64,000 nucleotides of DNA, from contig NW_024037064.1 in assembly GCF_015706575.1 (NCBI RefSeq), forward strand, positions 3,099,427 through 3,163,426, in the 5' to 3' direction. Position 1 is the stretch's first letter; every line of letters starts with the position of its first letter. The stretch is from Patiria miniata. Taxonomy: Eukaryota; Echinodermata; Asteroidea; Valvatida; Asterinidae. Both the position numbers and the translations under genes were made by a program. A model generated the notes under the pieces. That model made no database searches, was not told the origin of the DNA, and saw only the letters and a program-made list of their open reading frames with translations. This document shows positions 22,594 through 33,779 of the stretch, piece by piece.

Positions 22594-24327
22594 TTCTTTT
22601 TGTTTTTCTCCTTTTTCAGACTTTTTCTCCATAGGTTTAGCACACGTTTCTTCTACCAGTCCAATTTGGCACTTTCGTAAATCTGATCGATTTCAGACTT
22701 ATAACATACTTAGACCCACCACCCACAGATGGTCCTAGAAGAAATTCGTGATCGTTACGTCATCAGGCGTCGGGTTACGTCACATTAAAGATGCATTTTC
22801 CCCATATATTTTGAACACTTTTAAAACACTCCAGTTTGGCATCTTCGTAAATCCGATCGACCCTAGATTTAATACATACTTATATGAAACGTGTAAAATA
22901 TAGCCCCCTCTATTTATTTATTTATTTGTAGTCCTTTTTATGTATGGGTAATTTACATTGTAATAGAATCACTGCTACGTTACCTTTGTTATTCAAATTA
23001 AGTACGGTGCACCCAAACCTTCAGTTTCGCACCGCGGTTCAATTTACACTCTGACGAAGACAACTCAACATGTGTTATTGATGTCTTCGTCATTTACAGG
23101 TAAATCTTTGATTTGTTTATTACCAACATTCCTAAATTGTTTAAATATATTCCAAAACTAGAGTGATATTCTTGTAACTTCATTCTATTCCGTATTATTT
23201 TGATTCACTTTGGTTCGTTTTTCATGACTTTGACTCACGATGTTGTTTCTCAGGAAGTGAGACGAAACTACAATATCTTTAATTTGTTAATTTTTTCTTC
23301 GTTTTCAATTATTTATTCCTTATTTCTGTAAATAATTTTGTGAGATTAGCCAGGATGGCTGATATTTGTTTAAAATTAATCGTGATTTTGTCCACTGAAC
23401 TTGATTTAAGAATTGTGTAATTATTGTTATTTAGCTTTGAATCATTAGATATTATACACTGACGAAGACAACTCAACATGTCTTATTGATGTCTTTGTCA
23501 ATTTTCAGAGAATAAACAGAAAAGGATCCAATCCTGAGAGACCAGCCTGTGTCGTATCTATACATTTTTTAAAACCCCGGTCACACTTAGACCACCACAC
23601 ACAGTAGGTCTTAGAAGAAATTCGTGAACGTGACGTCATCAGGTGTCAGGTTACGTCAGGTTAAGATGCATTTTTCTCATAGGGTTTGTACACGTTATAA
23701 AACACTCCACTTTGGCACTTTTGTAAATCCAATCAACTTTAGACTTGGTACACACTTAGACCACCACCCACAAATGGTCCTAGAGGAAAATTGTGATCGT
23801 GACGTCATGAGGTGTCAGGTTACGCCTTTTTAAAAATGTATTGTTTCCCTATTGTTTTTTTAGACGTGCTTCTTCAAACCATACACTTTTGCACTTTACA
23901 CTTGTCAGACACTAAGACCAGCAGCCGAAGATGGTCCCCGATGAATGTGTAACGATGACGTCATCCTGCATGTCATGTGTCACGTGACGTGACATTAAAT
24001 GTTCATTTTTTTCCAAAACGCTTTAACGTCGGAAGTACAAGTCTGATTGGAATAAAACTTGGTACGCACATCCATAGGGATGTGTTTTAGTTGGAAATTG
24101 AAGTGACGTCATCATAAAAAGTCATGTGACATCCCTTAAAGGGTCATTTTATACTTTTATAGGCCTATATGTACAGAACTATAATGTTCGATTTGGTTGA
24201 AACTTGACATGTACGTATAATGTGCTGTTATAAGACATTTGTAGTGACGTCACTAAGTGCTCATCACGTGCACATAGTATTCCAAATATCCGAAACAGCT
24301 TGTGTTTGTTCACAAACACATTTCTAG
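22594..24327 (+). mobile_element. Helitron-like satellite block D, interrupted
   Basis: Head CTCCTTTTTCAGAC near 22607, one full and one partial unit, a foreign insert (about 22883-23581), then units at about 23632 and 23800 and a tail ending with hairpin 24301-24320 and CTAG 24324-24327. Sequence continuity of the unit across the insert (CATACTTA / CACTTAGACCACC) shows the array was broken later. Confidence 0.5.
22883..23581. mobile_element. About 0.7-kb insertion in satellite block D
   Basis: Sequence unrelated to the satellite. It carries two copies, 408 bp apart, of an 11-bp stem TGACGAAGACA..TGTCTTCGTCA (23052-23062/23082-23092 and 23460-23470/23490-23500, the second with one T for C). 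No coding frame or clear target duplication. Element class unknown. Confidence 0.45.
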
Positions 24328-27300
24328 TTTTATGTTTTTATTCTGTGACACCCAAACAAACTTAGTCCAGACATTAATGTCTATGACGATTTAAGGGCTT
24401 TTCTAAATAAAAAAAAGAAAAGACAAATCCTGGTGAAATTGAGAAACAACGACCCAGATGACCTCTGTACATTTTCAATGGACCGCTTTCGCTTCTTGCC
24501 GCCAGACCCATTTATGCGCATGAATGCACAATTTTGAATTTATCATTAAAAAGGTCTATTGGACGGAGCATTCTGATTGGTTAAGGATCAAGATAATATG
24601 AATATTCATGCGGTACCTTACAGCTTCTGCGTTTATGCTGCATGTATGTAAACGAGTCTTGTGCGTGGTGAATAGAGTGCAGCATGAAGTCAGTCACTAT
24701 AGCTTCGAGTCAAAGCTGTTTGGTATTCGAGTAAGAGCCGTTTGGAATTCCATTGTATTGTTTTCCTATTCGATATAATAATATTAACTTGACACATGAA
24801 GTTCTCGAATTTCATTATTATTATACCATTGAGTTGAATAAATAAGAATCGTTCGAAAAAAAGAGAGAGACAGATATCGCTATTAATACTAGAAAGCACT
24901 CAGAGAGCGGAAACCTTCACCAAGGCTAAACAATTCCCCGCCATATTGTCAGTACACCCAAAAGAAATACTCGCATATCCATTAGACTTTAAGGGTACTG
25001 AACAACTAACCTGATGAAGTTTCAGCTCAGCTTCAGCTCAGCTTCAGCTGTATATTCCGAAAAAAAACCAGCATTCTAGGATCTCAATTTCAAATCAAAA
25101 GTTGGTGAATCATGTTTTGAATCAGCGTCCGAGACACGTTCTCGCTGGGCCGATTGCAGCTGCGAGATGTCGCGCTCTGATCCGACGAATTATAGCAACC
25201 GGGGGTGCGTGTGCGCTGTGCCAATACTTGCGCACGCTTCGCCGAATAACAAAATGAACTACTACTTTAAATTTTCCTACGGTGTGTCTTAAGAATTATT
25301 ATTATTATTATTATTACTACTATTACTGTAATAGGGCGACAGGTTTTGCGAACTCCGTCCACAATAGGGCGATACACCTTATTGAGGCGACAAAATAACT
25401 GTCGCCCTTTTATGAAAACGACCCTTAGGACAAGAAATTTTGCCGTCGCTAACCATCTAGATCGATTCCTCATGGTCCAATTAGTATAAATACTAAATTT
25501 CGTGGAAAAAACATAAGGTAAACTTGGGTTAGGTGACAGTTTAGGTTTGTGCACAAGTCTATGGGAAAGTCACCCTATTGGGGCGAAAAGAGTAATAATA
25601 ATTATTATTATTATTAAGAAGCACCGTTGGAAAGGACTTCTTTCGTTGATTACTTCAAAATGACAGCTTGCCAGAAAGAACAATTCCACAGGGAGTTTAG
25701 TCCCCTAACTATCTTTCAACCAAGAATGTTTTTCAACAATAAATTCCCCAGTTACTTTTTCTGATAGCTGCAAATGACGGACTATAGCTTTAACTGACCT
25801 AGAACGTCACGTGTGTGCATCCCAGGTAAACACGTACGCTTTACAAACGCGTATGCATGTACGTAGACTGTGGGTCTTTGTGAACCTATCGCATACGTGC
25901 ATTCACGCTTCGAGCGCTAAGCTCCACCCAGTCACGCATGCACTACAGTGCATTCATAACATTGGAATCGGCCCAATCTCCCAATGGTGAAGAACTCTTA
26001 ATCCTGGATCCAGACCCAGATCCAGATCACTTCCAAAATCTAATTGATTTGTACTTGTACCGAGGACCACCCCTAAAAATGTTTTCATGAAAATTCGTCT
26101 GAAACTTTTTGAGTTATCATGTTAACCGACAAATCAACAAACAAGCCCACGCCAATGGAAACATAACCTCTTTGGGGAAGTAACAATGGACAGTTAGAAG
26201 TTACAAGTTGCGAGACATGTCAATACCAGCCAATAATAAACAAATACGAAACATTTGCACCGAGCTAGTATATATTAGGACGCGACAAACCAGACATGAC
26301 TGTTTAGTTACTCGTCCTGAAGTCTAACACATATACATGTGCTGCACAAGCGTATATGAAAGTCGAATAATGAACAGTAAACTAAAATCCACAACTTCCA
26401 AACAAAAAAACCAACCGAATATTAACTATTTTTTCTTGGTCACAGAAATATTTTTTTGACTGATTTTCCCCCACTTTCCCAGGATTTACCGAAAAGGGCC
26501 AATGGCCTAAATCGTAAAAGTTCAATCAATAAAATATAAATTTGATTTAAGTTCAGAAAAGTTCGACAATCTGAATACCGTTCAGGTGAAAAGCAGGAAC
26601 GTTTTAAATGTCTCAGACCTCGGGAGCAGTTTTCCCCTTTAATTAGCTTCAAGTCGTCCATTTAAGCGCGAATTTGAATGCAGTTTAAGATTATCGTTCA
26701 ATTTACTGAAAAAAAACCCATTCAATTTCGTTTTTCAAGCCCGCGAAGAGCATTCAAATTAGGCATTTCGGCAGTGAAATTCAAATAAACCACTTGGACC
26801 GTTTTTGGAGAACAATCACAAAAACAACTGAAAGAAATATCAGTGGCGTAGCATTTGAGGGGAGGGGGAGACTGTTCCCCCCCCAAAAAAAAAAAGAGAA
26901 AAAAATAACGAGTGCACTTTTTTGGAGAACGCTGCGCGTACGTCGACAATAATGCCGCCCTAAAAAGCGCCACCTATTACCCGATAGTGGCCATGATCTC
27001 CTGCTCTTCCATGTCTACACCTCTAATGAAAATGACCTTGCTACGTCACTGAATATTCATAATCCAAACAAGAAATGGATACATCATTAAACAAAATGGA
27101 AGAATTAAATTTAGAGAAGTTGACACACGTCACGATGTATAATATGGCTGCAATGATGAAAGAATAGATTCCGAAGAATTGAGAATAAAAAGAAACTAAA
27201 GATGACAAGTGTAGCTGTCCTAATTGAAACCTTTTGTTTTCAACGTTACTTCTGTTGACCTTTTTGTCCATGTTGATGGAAATGTTGTTATATTGAATGC

Positions 27301-27360
27301 GCGAAGTGCTAGATTGATTGTTCATTAACGGAAATGAAATTAAGAATCGAAGGCAGAAAC
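24328..27360. other. Gene-poor interval between satellite field and BEL element
   Basis: No exon recognised on either strand, although this is where later exons of the minus-strand MAM/Ig gene might be expected. Holds three CAGCTCAGCTT-type repeats near 25024, ATT trinucleotide runs near 25296-25325 and 25594-25618 flanking GGGCGAC motifs (possible small foldback), and a MITE at 26841. Confidence 0.4.
26841..27051. mobile_element. hAT-like MITE with CAGTGGCGTAGC ends
   Basis: Starts CAGTGGCGTAGC and ends GCTACGTCACTG. Interior G-rich then C-run and A-run, as in the related element at 8347-8552. No exact 8-bp duplication is left, so the edges are approximate. Confidence 0.5.
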
Positions 27361-27365
27361 CTCAT

Positions 27366-28043
27366 TGTAACGCAATTCTGCTGCCTTGTTTGCATAAACC
27401 CTTGCACTCTCTTGAGGTCATTGACGCTTTCCACACAAATGGACTTGTGGAATATAACTAGGTTTAATCTGAAATTAACCACAGATCAAATAACAATTTG
27501 TGAGTATGTTTTCATGACAATAAACAATACACATACATAACATAACCATGTGAGGAGTAAATTATTCAGTTAATTTAGTGTCGAACAAATATAATAACAA
27601 TATCAGGAATGTGACAGCATTACAAATCCCCATGTGTTATTCCCCCAAACATGTGTGCCCCTCAGAGTCCCAATCCTAACAATGATTGCACGCAAATAGT
27701 CATGAAACCAAAGACTCACGACTTTGTTGAGCACAGGTCAACTACAGCAAACTAACAGAAAAGACGTCAGGTCAAACTGATAGTTATTAATTAAACAAGG
27801 AAGTTGGGCAGATTATCTTTCCCCATGAACGGTGAATTGATGCAGAAAGCCCACATGAAACAATGTGCACACTAGCATATGTCTGTGTCTTGACTCTATA
27901 GCATGAAATTTTGTATATGCACAACATAAACCAGACTAAGACCTCATGGGTGATACACAGATTATTGACCTCCACGAAAGACATTTCGGTGCAACATGAT
28001 AAAATGTATGTCTAAATAATCCTTACGGAAAGCATGTGTTACA
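27366..28043 (-). repeat. 3' LTR of the BEL element
   Basis: Copy of 34600-35277 with no difference seen by eye. A short open frame in both LTRs (27787-27984 and 35021-35218) is identical and has no known motif; it is taken as noncoding. Confidence 0.93.
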
Positions 28044-28058
28044 TTCCGGCCCCTTAAA
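28044..28058 (-). other. Polypurine tract of the BEL element
   Basis: On the element strand AAGGGGCCGGAA directly abuts the 3' LTR start TGTAAC. Position and purine content fit the plus-strand primer of an LTR retrotransposon, although two pyrimidines interrupt it. Confidence 0.6.
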
Positions 28059-28203
28059 TGTAAGAGTAATCAACGAACATTTACAATCACAACAAGTAAC
28101 CAAGCTTAACAGTAAACCTTATAAAACGATTAAACTTTAAACTGGAACCTAAACGTGTTGCCTTATAACTAAGAACTTGGTCCAATTGGGTAAGGAGATG
28201 CTT

Positions 28204-31200
28204 CTAGTCTTTAACACCTTCTAACAGACACAGTTTGGTGATTGGCCTGACATGATTTCCAGTGGCTGTCCGTACTTCCACACTCCTAACCAGACCATCG
28301 GCTCCAGGGAAGGTCTTCAAAATCCTCGCTAGAGGCCACTGACTTCTGGGCAGATTGTCATCCTTGACCAACACCAGGTCACCAGCCTTGAAATTGGCTT
28401 GTGGCTCAAGCCAACGTTGTCTGCGTTGAAGCGTGGGAAGATACTCTGCAGTCCAACGCTTCCAGAACCTTTCAACCAGCAACTGTACGTGTTTCCATCG
28501 CTTCCCATACTGGTCAGTTGCTTTCAAGTCACGGAGTGGAACTGGATGCCCATGTCCAAGCTTCAACAGATGATTGGGAGTAAGGGGTTCGAGATCTTTC
28601 GGATCGTCGGAGACTGCTGTGATGGGTCGGTCATTTACGATAGACTCCACTTCGCAGAACAATGTGTCGAGTCTCTCGTCATCAAGCACCTCATCATGCA
28701 GAAGTGAACTCAGAACTTTCCGGCAGGTACGAATCTGGCGCTCCCAAACGCCTCCCATGTGGGAGGCCGCTGGCGGGTTAAACTGCCATTCGACCTTTCT
28801 GCTGAGAAAGAAACCCTCCGCCTGTTTGCTTTCCTGTAGACGCTCGATAGCTGCCCTTAGCTCCCTTTCTGCTCCAACAAAGTTGGTCCCGTTGTCGGAA
28901 TAGATTTTCTCCGGGGTTCCTCGCCTTGCCGCAAACCTTAGGAAGGCATTGAGGAATGAATCAGTTTCTAGAGAGTGTAGCTTCTCCAGGTGGACTGCTC
29001 TGATTCGCATACAGGTGAAAATACAGCCATATCGCTTTTCCCTGCTCCTCCCTCGTTTGACATGAAACGGTCCGAAGCAATCAACCCCAACGTGGGTGAA
29101 CGGTGGTTTGCCTGGAGTCACTCTGTAGGCAGGTAGATCGGCCATACGTTGAATGCCAGGCAGTCCCCGAAGTTTTCTACAGAGCACGCACTCCTTCAAA
29201 ATGCGGTTGATCAAAGGTCGCACCTTGGGAACCCAATATTGTCGTCTTATCACAGAGAGCACATGCTCTTTGCCCGAATGGCCAGATAGCAATTCATGTG
29301 CATGACGAACTATCAAAGTGGCCAGATGACTATCACGAGGTAGTATCACTGGACGCTTGCAAGTGGGCCCGACTGGAGAGTGTCGCAGTCTACCACCAAG
29401 CCTCAATACACCATGGTCATCTACGCACGGTTCGAGACTATACACATGACTCTGTCTCTGCACCGAAGTCTTTCCCGCCAACAAATCACGGAACTCCTTC
29501 TTGTAGTGCCTTCTCTGAACGCTCCTGATTATGGCCAGCTCTGCATCTTGCAGTTCACCCACAGTCAACCTCTGGTTTCCCTTATCTTCATTATCCAGGT
29601 TCCTGGGCCTATGGAGTCGCAGCCACTTTATGAAGCTGAGCACCCATGCGACCGCCCTTTTGAGTCGATACAAAGACGAGTATCTGCTGATCAACCTGTG
29701 AATGGGGTCATCCTGATCAACGACATCTATGGCTCGGGACAGTGCTATCTTTCTCACTTCCTTGTCCTTTTCCTGCAGACTAGGAATTTGTGGAGTCACA
29801 GGCCAACTGTCCTCAGTCTGCCACAAGAAATCAGGACCCTTTCTCCATCTTATCTTGTCAAGCATACTCTGGGCATCGAGCCCCCTAGATGCATCGTCAG
29901 CAGGATTCTGCTGTGTATTGACATATCTCCACTGACTGGCGGTAGATCCATCATGAATTGTGGCAACTCTGTTTGCAACAAATGTTTGGAGACGCTTTGA
30001 TTGGTTACTTATGTACTGGAGTACCACCGTACTGTCTGTCCAGAACGTTGACCCTTTCACCTGAACCCTTAGTTCTCTTCTGAGCATCTGGTCCATCTTC
30101 ACTGCAATAACGGCAGCAGATAGCTCTAGTCTAGGGATAGTCATGGTCTTCAACGGAGCGAGTCGTGATTTGCCAATCAGAAAGCTGCAGTGAATATCAC
30201 CGTCAGTGTTGACAAAGCGGGCAAAAGAAACGGAGCCATAGGCATCTTGTGAAGCGTCAGCAAAATGATGCAAACGACATTCCTCAACAATTCCAAAATC
30301 ACCAGGAATCAGACACTTATCAACTGAAAACTGCTCCAGCTTGGGAAGATCATCCAGCCACCTGGTCCACTGATCTTGCGTACTGACTTCCAATGGCTCA
30401 TCCCAGCCCTTCCCAACTATTCTACACTCATTTTGGAACATGAGCTTGGCCAACAGAACAAATGGACACACGCACCCAAGAGGATCGTAAACGGAGCTCA
30501 GAATGCTTAACAGACCTCTCTTAGTGTGACATCCTCGCCTTGACTTTATCTTGACTCCAATCTGATCACCTTCGGTATCCCAACGTACTCCTAAGACCCT
30601 TTCCACAGGAAGACGTTCATGATCAAGGTCCAAGTCGGTGACTGTCTTGGCTCTTTCAGCCGTCGGTACGGAATCCATGACCTTTCTGCTACTGCAGATC
30701 CACTTAGTCAAGTGGAAGCCACCTTTAGCTAGAAGGTGCGTCAGCTGCTTCACCATGAATGCTGCATCATCCTCCGACTTGAAGGATTTAAGAAGATCAT
30801 CAACGTAGAAGTTCTCTTTTACCGCCTGGACTGCATCACTGCTGAACATATCCTCGTTGTCATCTGCCGTTCGCCGCAGAGCAAATGCAGCGCAACTCGG
30901 ACTCCATACCCCTCCGAAAAGGTGGACCGTCATACGAAACACTTCAGGAGGTCGAGTAGCATCCCCTTCAGGCCACCATAGGAATCGTAACACATCTCTG
31001 TGTTCCTTGGAGACTCCAACCTGATGAAACATCTGCTCGATGTCTCCCATCAATCCAACTTTGTGCTCTCGGAATCGGGTAAGGACTCCAACTAACTTGT
31101 TCATCATGTCCGGCCCCTGTAATACTCTGTCGTTTAACGAAGTACCACAGCATCTAGCAGCGCAATCGAACACAACTCTAAGCTTTTCAGGCTTGTTGGG

Positions 31201-33540
31201 GTTCAGAACACAGTGATGAGGTAAGTACCAAGTTCGTCCCGTTGATGATGCCAGCTCGTGCTCAGGCACCCTCTCAGCAAACCCTCTGCTCAACAGATTT
31301 TGTATCTCTGCACAGTATCTTGAGTGCAAACCGGGGTCCTTGGTAAACCGCTTGGCAAGGGATTGCAAGCGCCTTTCTGCAACAATCCTGTTCTCAGGCA
31401 AATCGGGAGTGTTCGACTTGAATGGTATGTCTAACTGGTAGTGGCCATCAACAAGATTGACTGAGTCATTCCATGTCTTGACTGCCTTCTTGTCATCCAG
31501 TGACATGGTTCTGTCATCTGATAGGTCTGCAGTGTCAAGCTTCCAAAATCGCTCGACCTGAGCTTCAAGGCCGCCTTGAACAAAGTTGGACACTGCTGCT
31601 GCTGGACTCCCACTGGCTAACGGTCCATTCACCGTCCATCCAAGGCAGGTTCTGACTGCGTAGGGTTCGCCTTCCGCACCACGCCTCACCTCTAATGGAA
31701 CCAGGGCCTGTGGGGCATCTTGTCCAATGAGAATCGCTACACCATCTTTAGCCACGCATGGAACAGGAATGTCTCTCAAGTGTTTGAACTTCCTCACATC
31801 TTCAAGGGTAGCGCAGGAATCTCGCAGAGTGGGAAACTCTTTCAGAGCGTGAATCTCTGGTATGCAGAAAGACTTTCTGGTATGGGCCTTGCCGACAGTT
31901 CCAGACACGTCCAACGAAAGCACAACTGTTTGAACCTGTGCATTCTCGTTCAACGTGTCCAGAGACAAAGACTGTGGGGTGCCCTTTACACCCAGCATTT
32001 TCACTAACTCCATTGTGCAGAACGACCTGTTGCTCCCGGGATCAAGAAGAGCATTTGTCTTGAGCCACTCCCCACTACCCGCACCTCTCACCATCACGGC
32101 GACAACTGGTAGGGCTATCTTGGAGTGTTCTTGACTGGACCCACAAGCGAGACTTGTTGCTCCGACTTTCTGATCATCAGGCGATTCTTTAGGAGCACCT
32201 CCATCTTCAGAATTCGCTCTCTGGAATACACCATGTAACAACCTCGAGTGTTTTCCTCTACATCCTTGGAAACCGCAGGGAGCTGCTTTACACTGCCTTG
32301 AAAAATGCCTACTGCAGAGACAGTTGAAACACAGCTTGTTTTCACTCGCCACTTTGACTCGGTCAGTAGGAGACATCTTACCAAAGTTGTTGCATGCCGT
32401 GAGTGCATGTCCCCCAGAGCACAATGGACAAGCTGTCCTTTTCACCAATTCGTTCTCGCCACATTGACGCTTAGACGAGTCAGTCCCAACCCGAGACCTG
32501 TGGTCGACCTCACCGGTGGCTTGGATATTGTAGTTGGATCCCTTCTTCTTGGGTGATTTCTCATCGCTGTGCCGGTTCTCCAAACCATAAACAGGATCAT
32601 TTGCCTCTCGAGCTACCTTGCTGACAAACTTGACAAGTTCTGCAACATTGGGGTAGTGGCCAGTCTTGTCCAGAATGCCCACAGCTTTCGAACGCCATTT
32701 ACCCTGCACGTATTGTGGCAGTCTCTTTACGATGAGGCTAAGGCTCCTTTTAGTGTCAACTTCTCCAAGCCTTTTCATCGCTGTCAGAGTGAGTGTGCAA
32801 CTCCGAAGATCGTCAGCTAACTTCTGGATACCTCTGCAATCCCCTGGCAGGATGCGCGGGCCCTCTGTAAGTTTACTGACCCAAGTTTCCGAAATCCTGT
32901 AATCGTTACCAAAGCGTTCACGAAGCAATGCTCTTGCCTTTGTGTAGCCCTCATCCGGCTGCATGACAGCACAACATCTGATAACTGCCAGCGCCTCTCC
33001 GCAACAATACTGGAACAGGCGATTTAGCTTGGCGCTGGCCCCAACGCTGGTGTTGCCAACAGCTGCATCAAAGCTAGAGATGAAGATCCAGTATTCAAGA
33101 GGGTCCCCATTGAACTTGACCAGCTCACACTTCGGCAAGAGCAGCGTGTCAATCATCTCACGTTGCAAAGGAATCGCTGACATGGACGATGATGGCTGCA
33201 CTGGAGCAGATGGCTGCGGGTTACCAGTTAACCACTGATCCACCTTCTCTGCAGCCGTCGACCCATGTAAACTTAGCTTAGGCTCCTCTTCATGTGAAGA
33301 TTGTTCAATGTCTCCCAGAGCCCTTTGCTCCGCCTCTGCCTTGGCAATTTCCAGCTGGAGTTCGCAGTCTCGCTTACGCTGAGCAAGTCTCAACTCTTCC
33401 TCTTCAATGGCTTTCAATGCTATCCTGCTTGCGGCTTCTGCCTGAAGGCCTGCTAAAGTAGCAGCTGCCTTGAGCCTAGCACTACTAATTGAACTGGAAG
33501 TACCAGCTTTGCTGGATTTACTGGCATTTGAAACTGACAT
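28204..33540 (-). CDS. BEL/Pao Gag-Pol polyprotein, 1778 aa, intact
   Basis: Makes the capsid-like protein and the enzymes that copy and insert the element. In order: a coiled-coil-like N terminus (about 35-95), Gag region with KFNGDPLEYWIF (142-153, DUF1759 type), zinc knuckles C371-C383 and C404-C417, aspartic protease with LLDPGSNRSF (D500), reverse transcriptase with GDIEQMFHQV (D833) and FYVDD (911-915), RNase H with FADAS (D1095), PRLELSA (E1139) and WTDST (D1169), integrase zinc-binding H/H/C1451/C1454, integrase core D1487 (GVDCFGPF), D1549 (SDNGTNF) and E1600 (MGGVWE), and a C-terminal DUF5641-like part ending at VKD. YVDD, the LDPGS protease and fused Gag-Pol are typical of BEL/Pao. 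No stop or shift interrupts it and catalytic residues are in place. Length and order are normal for the family. The first ATG (MSVSNASKSS) is the only one fitting the N-terminal part. Confidence 0.95.
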   Translation of the reverse strand: MSVSNASKSSKAGTSSSISSARLKAAATLAGLQAEAASRIALKAIEEEELRLAQRKRDCELQLEIAKAEAEQRALGDIEQSSHEEEPKLSLHGSTAAEKVDQWLTGNPQPSAPVQPSSSMSAIPLQREMIDTLLLPKCELVKFNGDPLEYWIFISSFDAAVGNTSVGASAKLNRLFQYCCGEALAVIRCCAVMQPDEGYTKARALLRERFGNDYRISETWVSKLTEGPRILPGDCRGIQKLADDLRSCTLTLTAMKRLGEVDTKRSLSLIVKRLPQYVQGKWRSKAVGILDKTGHYPNVAELVKFVSKVAREANDPVYGLENRHSDEKSPKKKGSNYNIQATGEVDHRSRVGTDSSKRQCGENELVKRTACPLCSGGHALTACNNFGKMSPTDRVKVASENKLCFNCLCSRHFSRQCKAAPCGFQGCRGKHSRLLHGVFQRANSEDGGAPKESPDDQKVGATSLACGSSQEHSKIALPVVAVMVRGAGSGEWLKTNALLDPGSNRSFCTMELVKMLGVKGTPQSLSLDTLNENAQVQTVVLSLDVSGTVGKAHTRKSFCIPEIHALKEFPTLRDSCATLEDVRKFKHLRDIPVPCVAKDGVAILIGQDAPQALVPLEVRRGAEGEPYAVRTCLGWTVNGPLASGSPAAAVSNFVQGGLEAQVERFWKLDTADLSDDRTMSLDDKKAVKTWNDSVNLVDGHYQLDIPFKSNTPDLPENRIVAERRLQSLAKRFTKDPGLHSRYCAEIQNLLSRGFAERVPEHELASSTGRTWYLPHHCVLNPNKPEKLRVVFDCAARCCGTSLNDRVLQGPDMMNKLVGVLTRFREHKVGLMGDIEQMFHQVGVSKEHRDVLRFLWWPEGDATRPPEVFRMTVHLFGGVWSPSCAAFALRRTADDNEDMFSSDAVQAVKENFYVDDLLKSFKSEDDAAFMVKQLTHLLAKGGFHLTKWICSSRKVMDSVPTAERAKTVTDLDLDHERLPVERVLGVRWDTEGDQIGVKIKSRRGCHTKRGLLSILSSVYDPLGCVCPFVLLAKLMFQNECRIVGKGWDEPLEVSTQDQWTRWLDDLPKLEQFSVDKCLIPGDFGIVEECRLHHFADASQDAYGSVSFARFVNTDGDIHCSFLIGKSRLAPLKTMTIPRLELSAAVIAVKMDQMLRRELRVQVKGSTFWTDSTVVLQYISNQSKRLQTFVANRVATIHDGSTASQWRYVNTQQNPADDASRGLDAQSMLDKIRWRKGPDFLWQTEDSWPVTPQIPSLQEKDKEVRKIALSRAIDVVDQDDPIHRLISRYSSLYRLKRAVAWVLSFIKWLRLHRPRNLDNEDKGNQRLTVGELQDAELAIIRSVQRRHYKKEFRDLLAGKTSVQRQSHVYSLEPCVDDHGVLRLGGRLRHSPVGPTCKRPVILPRDSHLATLIVRHAHELLSGHSGKEHVLSVIRRQYWVPKVRPLINRILKECVLCRKLRGLPGIQRMADLPAYRVTPGKPPFTHVGVDCFGPFHVKRGRSREKRYGCIFTCMRIRAVHLEKLHSLETDSFLNAFLRFAARRGTPEKIYSDNGTNFVGAERELRAAIERLQESKQAEGFFLSRKVEWQFNPPAASHMGGVWERQIRTCRKVLSSLLHDEVLDDERLDTLFCEVESIVNDRPITAVSDDPKDLEPLTPNHLLKLGHGHPVPLRDLKATDQYGKRWKHVQLLVERFWKRWTAEYLPTLQRRQRWLEPQANFKAGDLVLVKDDNLPRSQWPLARILKTFPGADGLVRSVEVRTATGNHVRPITKLCLLEGVKD

Positions 33541-33779
33541 TGTGAACTATCAAATTACAGCAGTGAAAATGGAATAGCAGTACGTTATGATCAATACCAA
33601 TATTATATAAATCAGAAAAGATTTTACCAACCAGTCAATCAATCAATCAACACAATTATGTGAAGAAAATGTAAATTATGTGAGATATCAAACACTACAA
33701 GTAAAATTACTTGAAAATTAGCAAGAAAATTACACAACAATCAAGCAATAAATCAAACACATGTGCAGTTCAAAGTATA

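Noticed and set aside
23047-23092. Hammerhead ribozyme at CTGACGAAG
   Set aside because: CTGACGA is present but no GAAA follows stem II; the sequence is a plain hairpin.
28399-33238. Many plus-strand open frames across the BEL element
   Set aside because: They are antisense shadows of the long Gag-Pol frame and show no protein family features.
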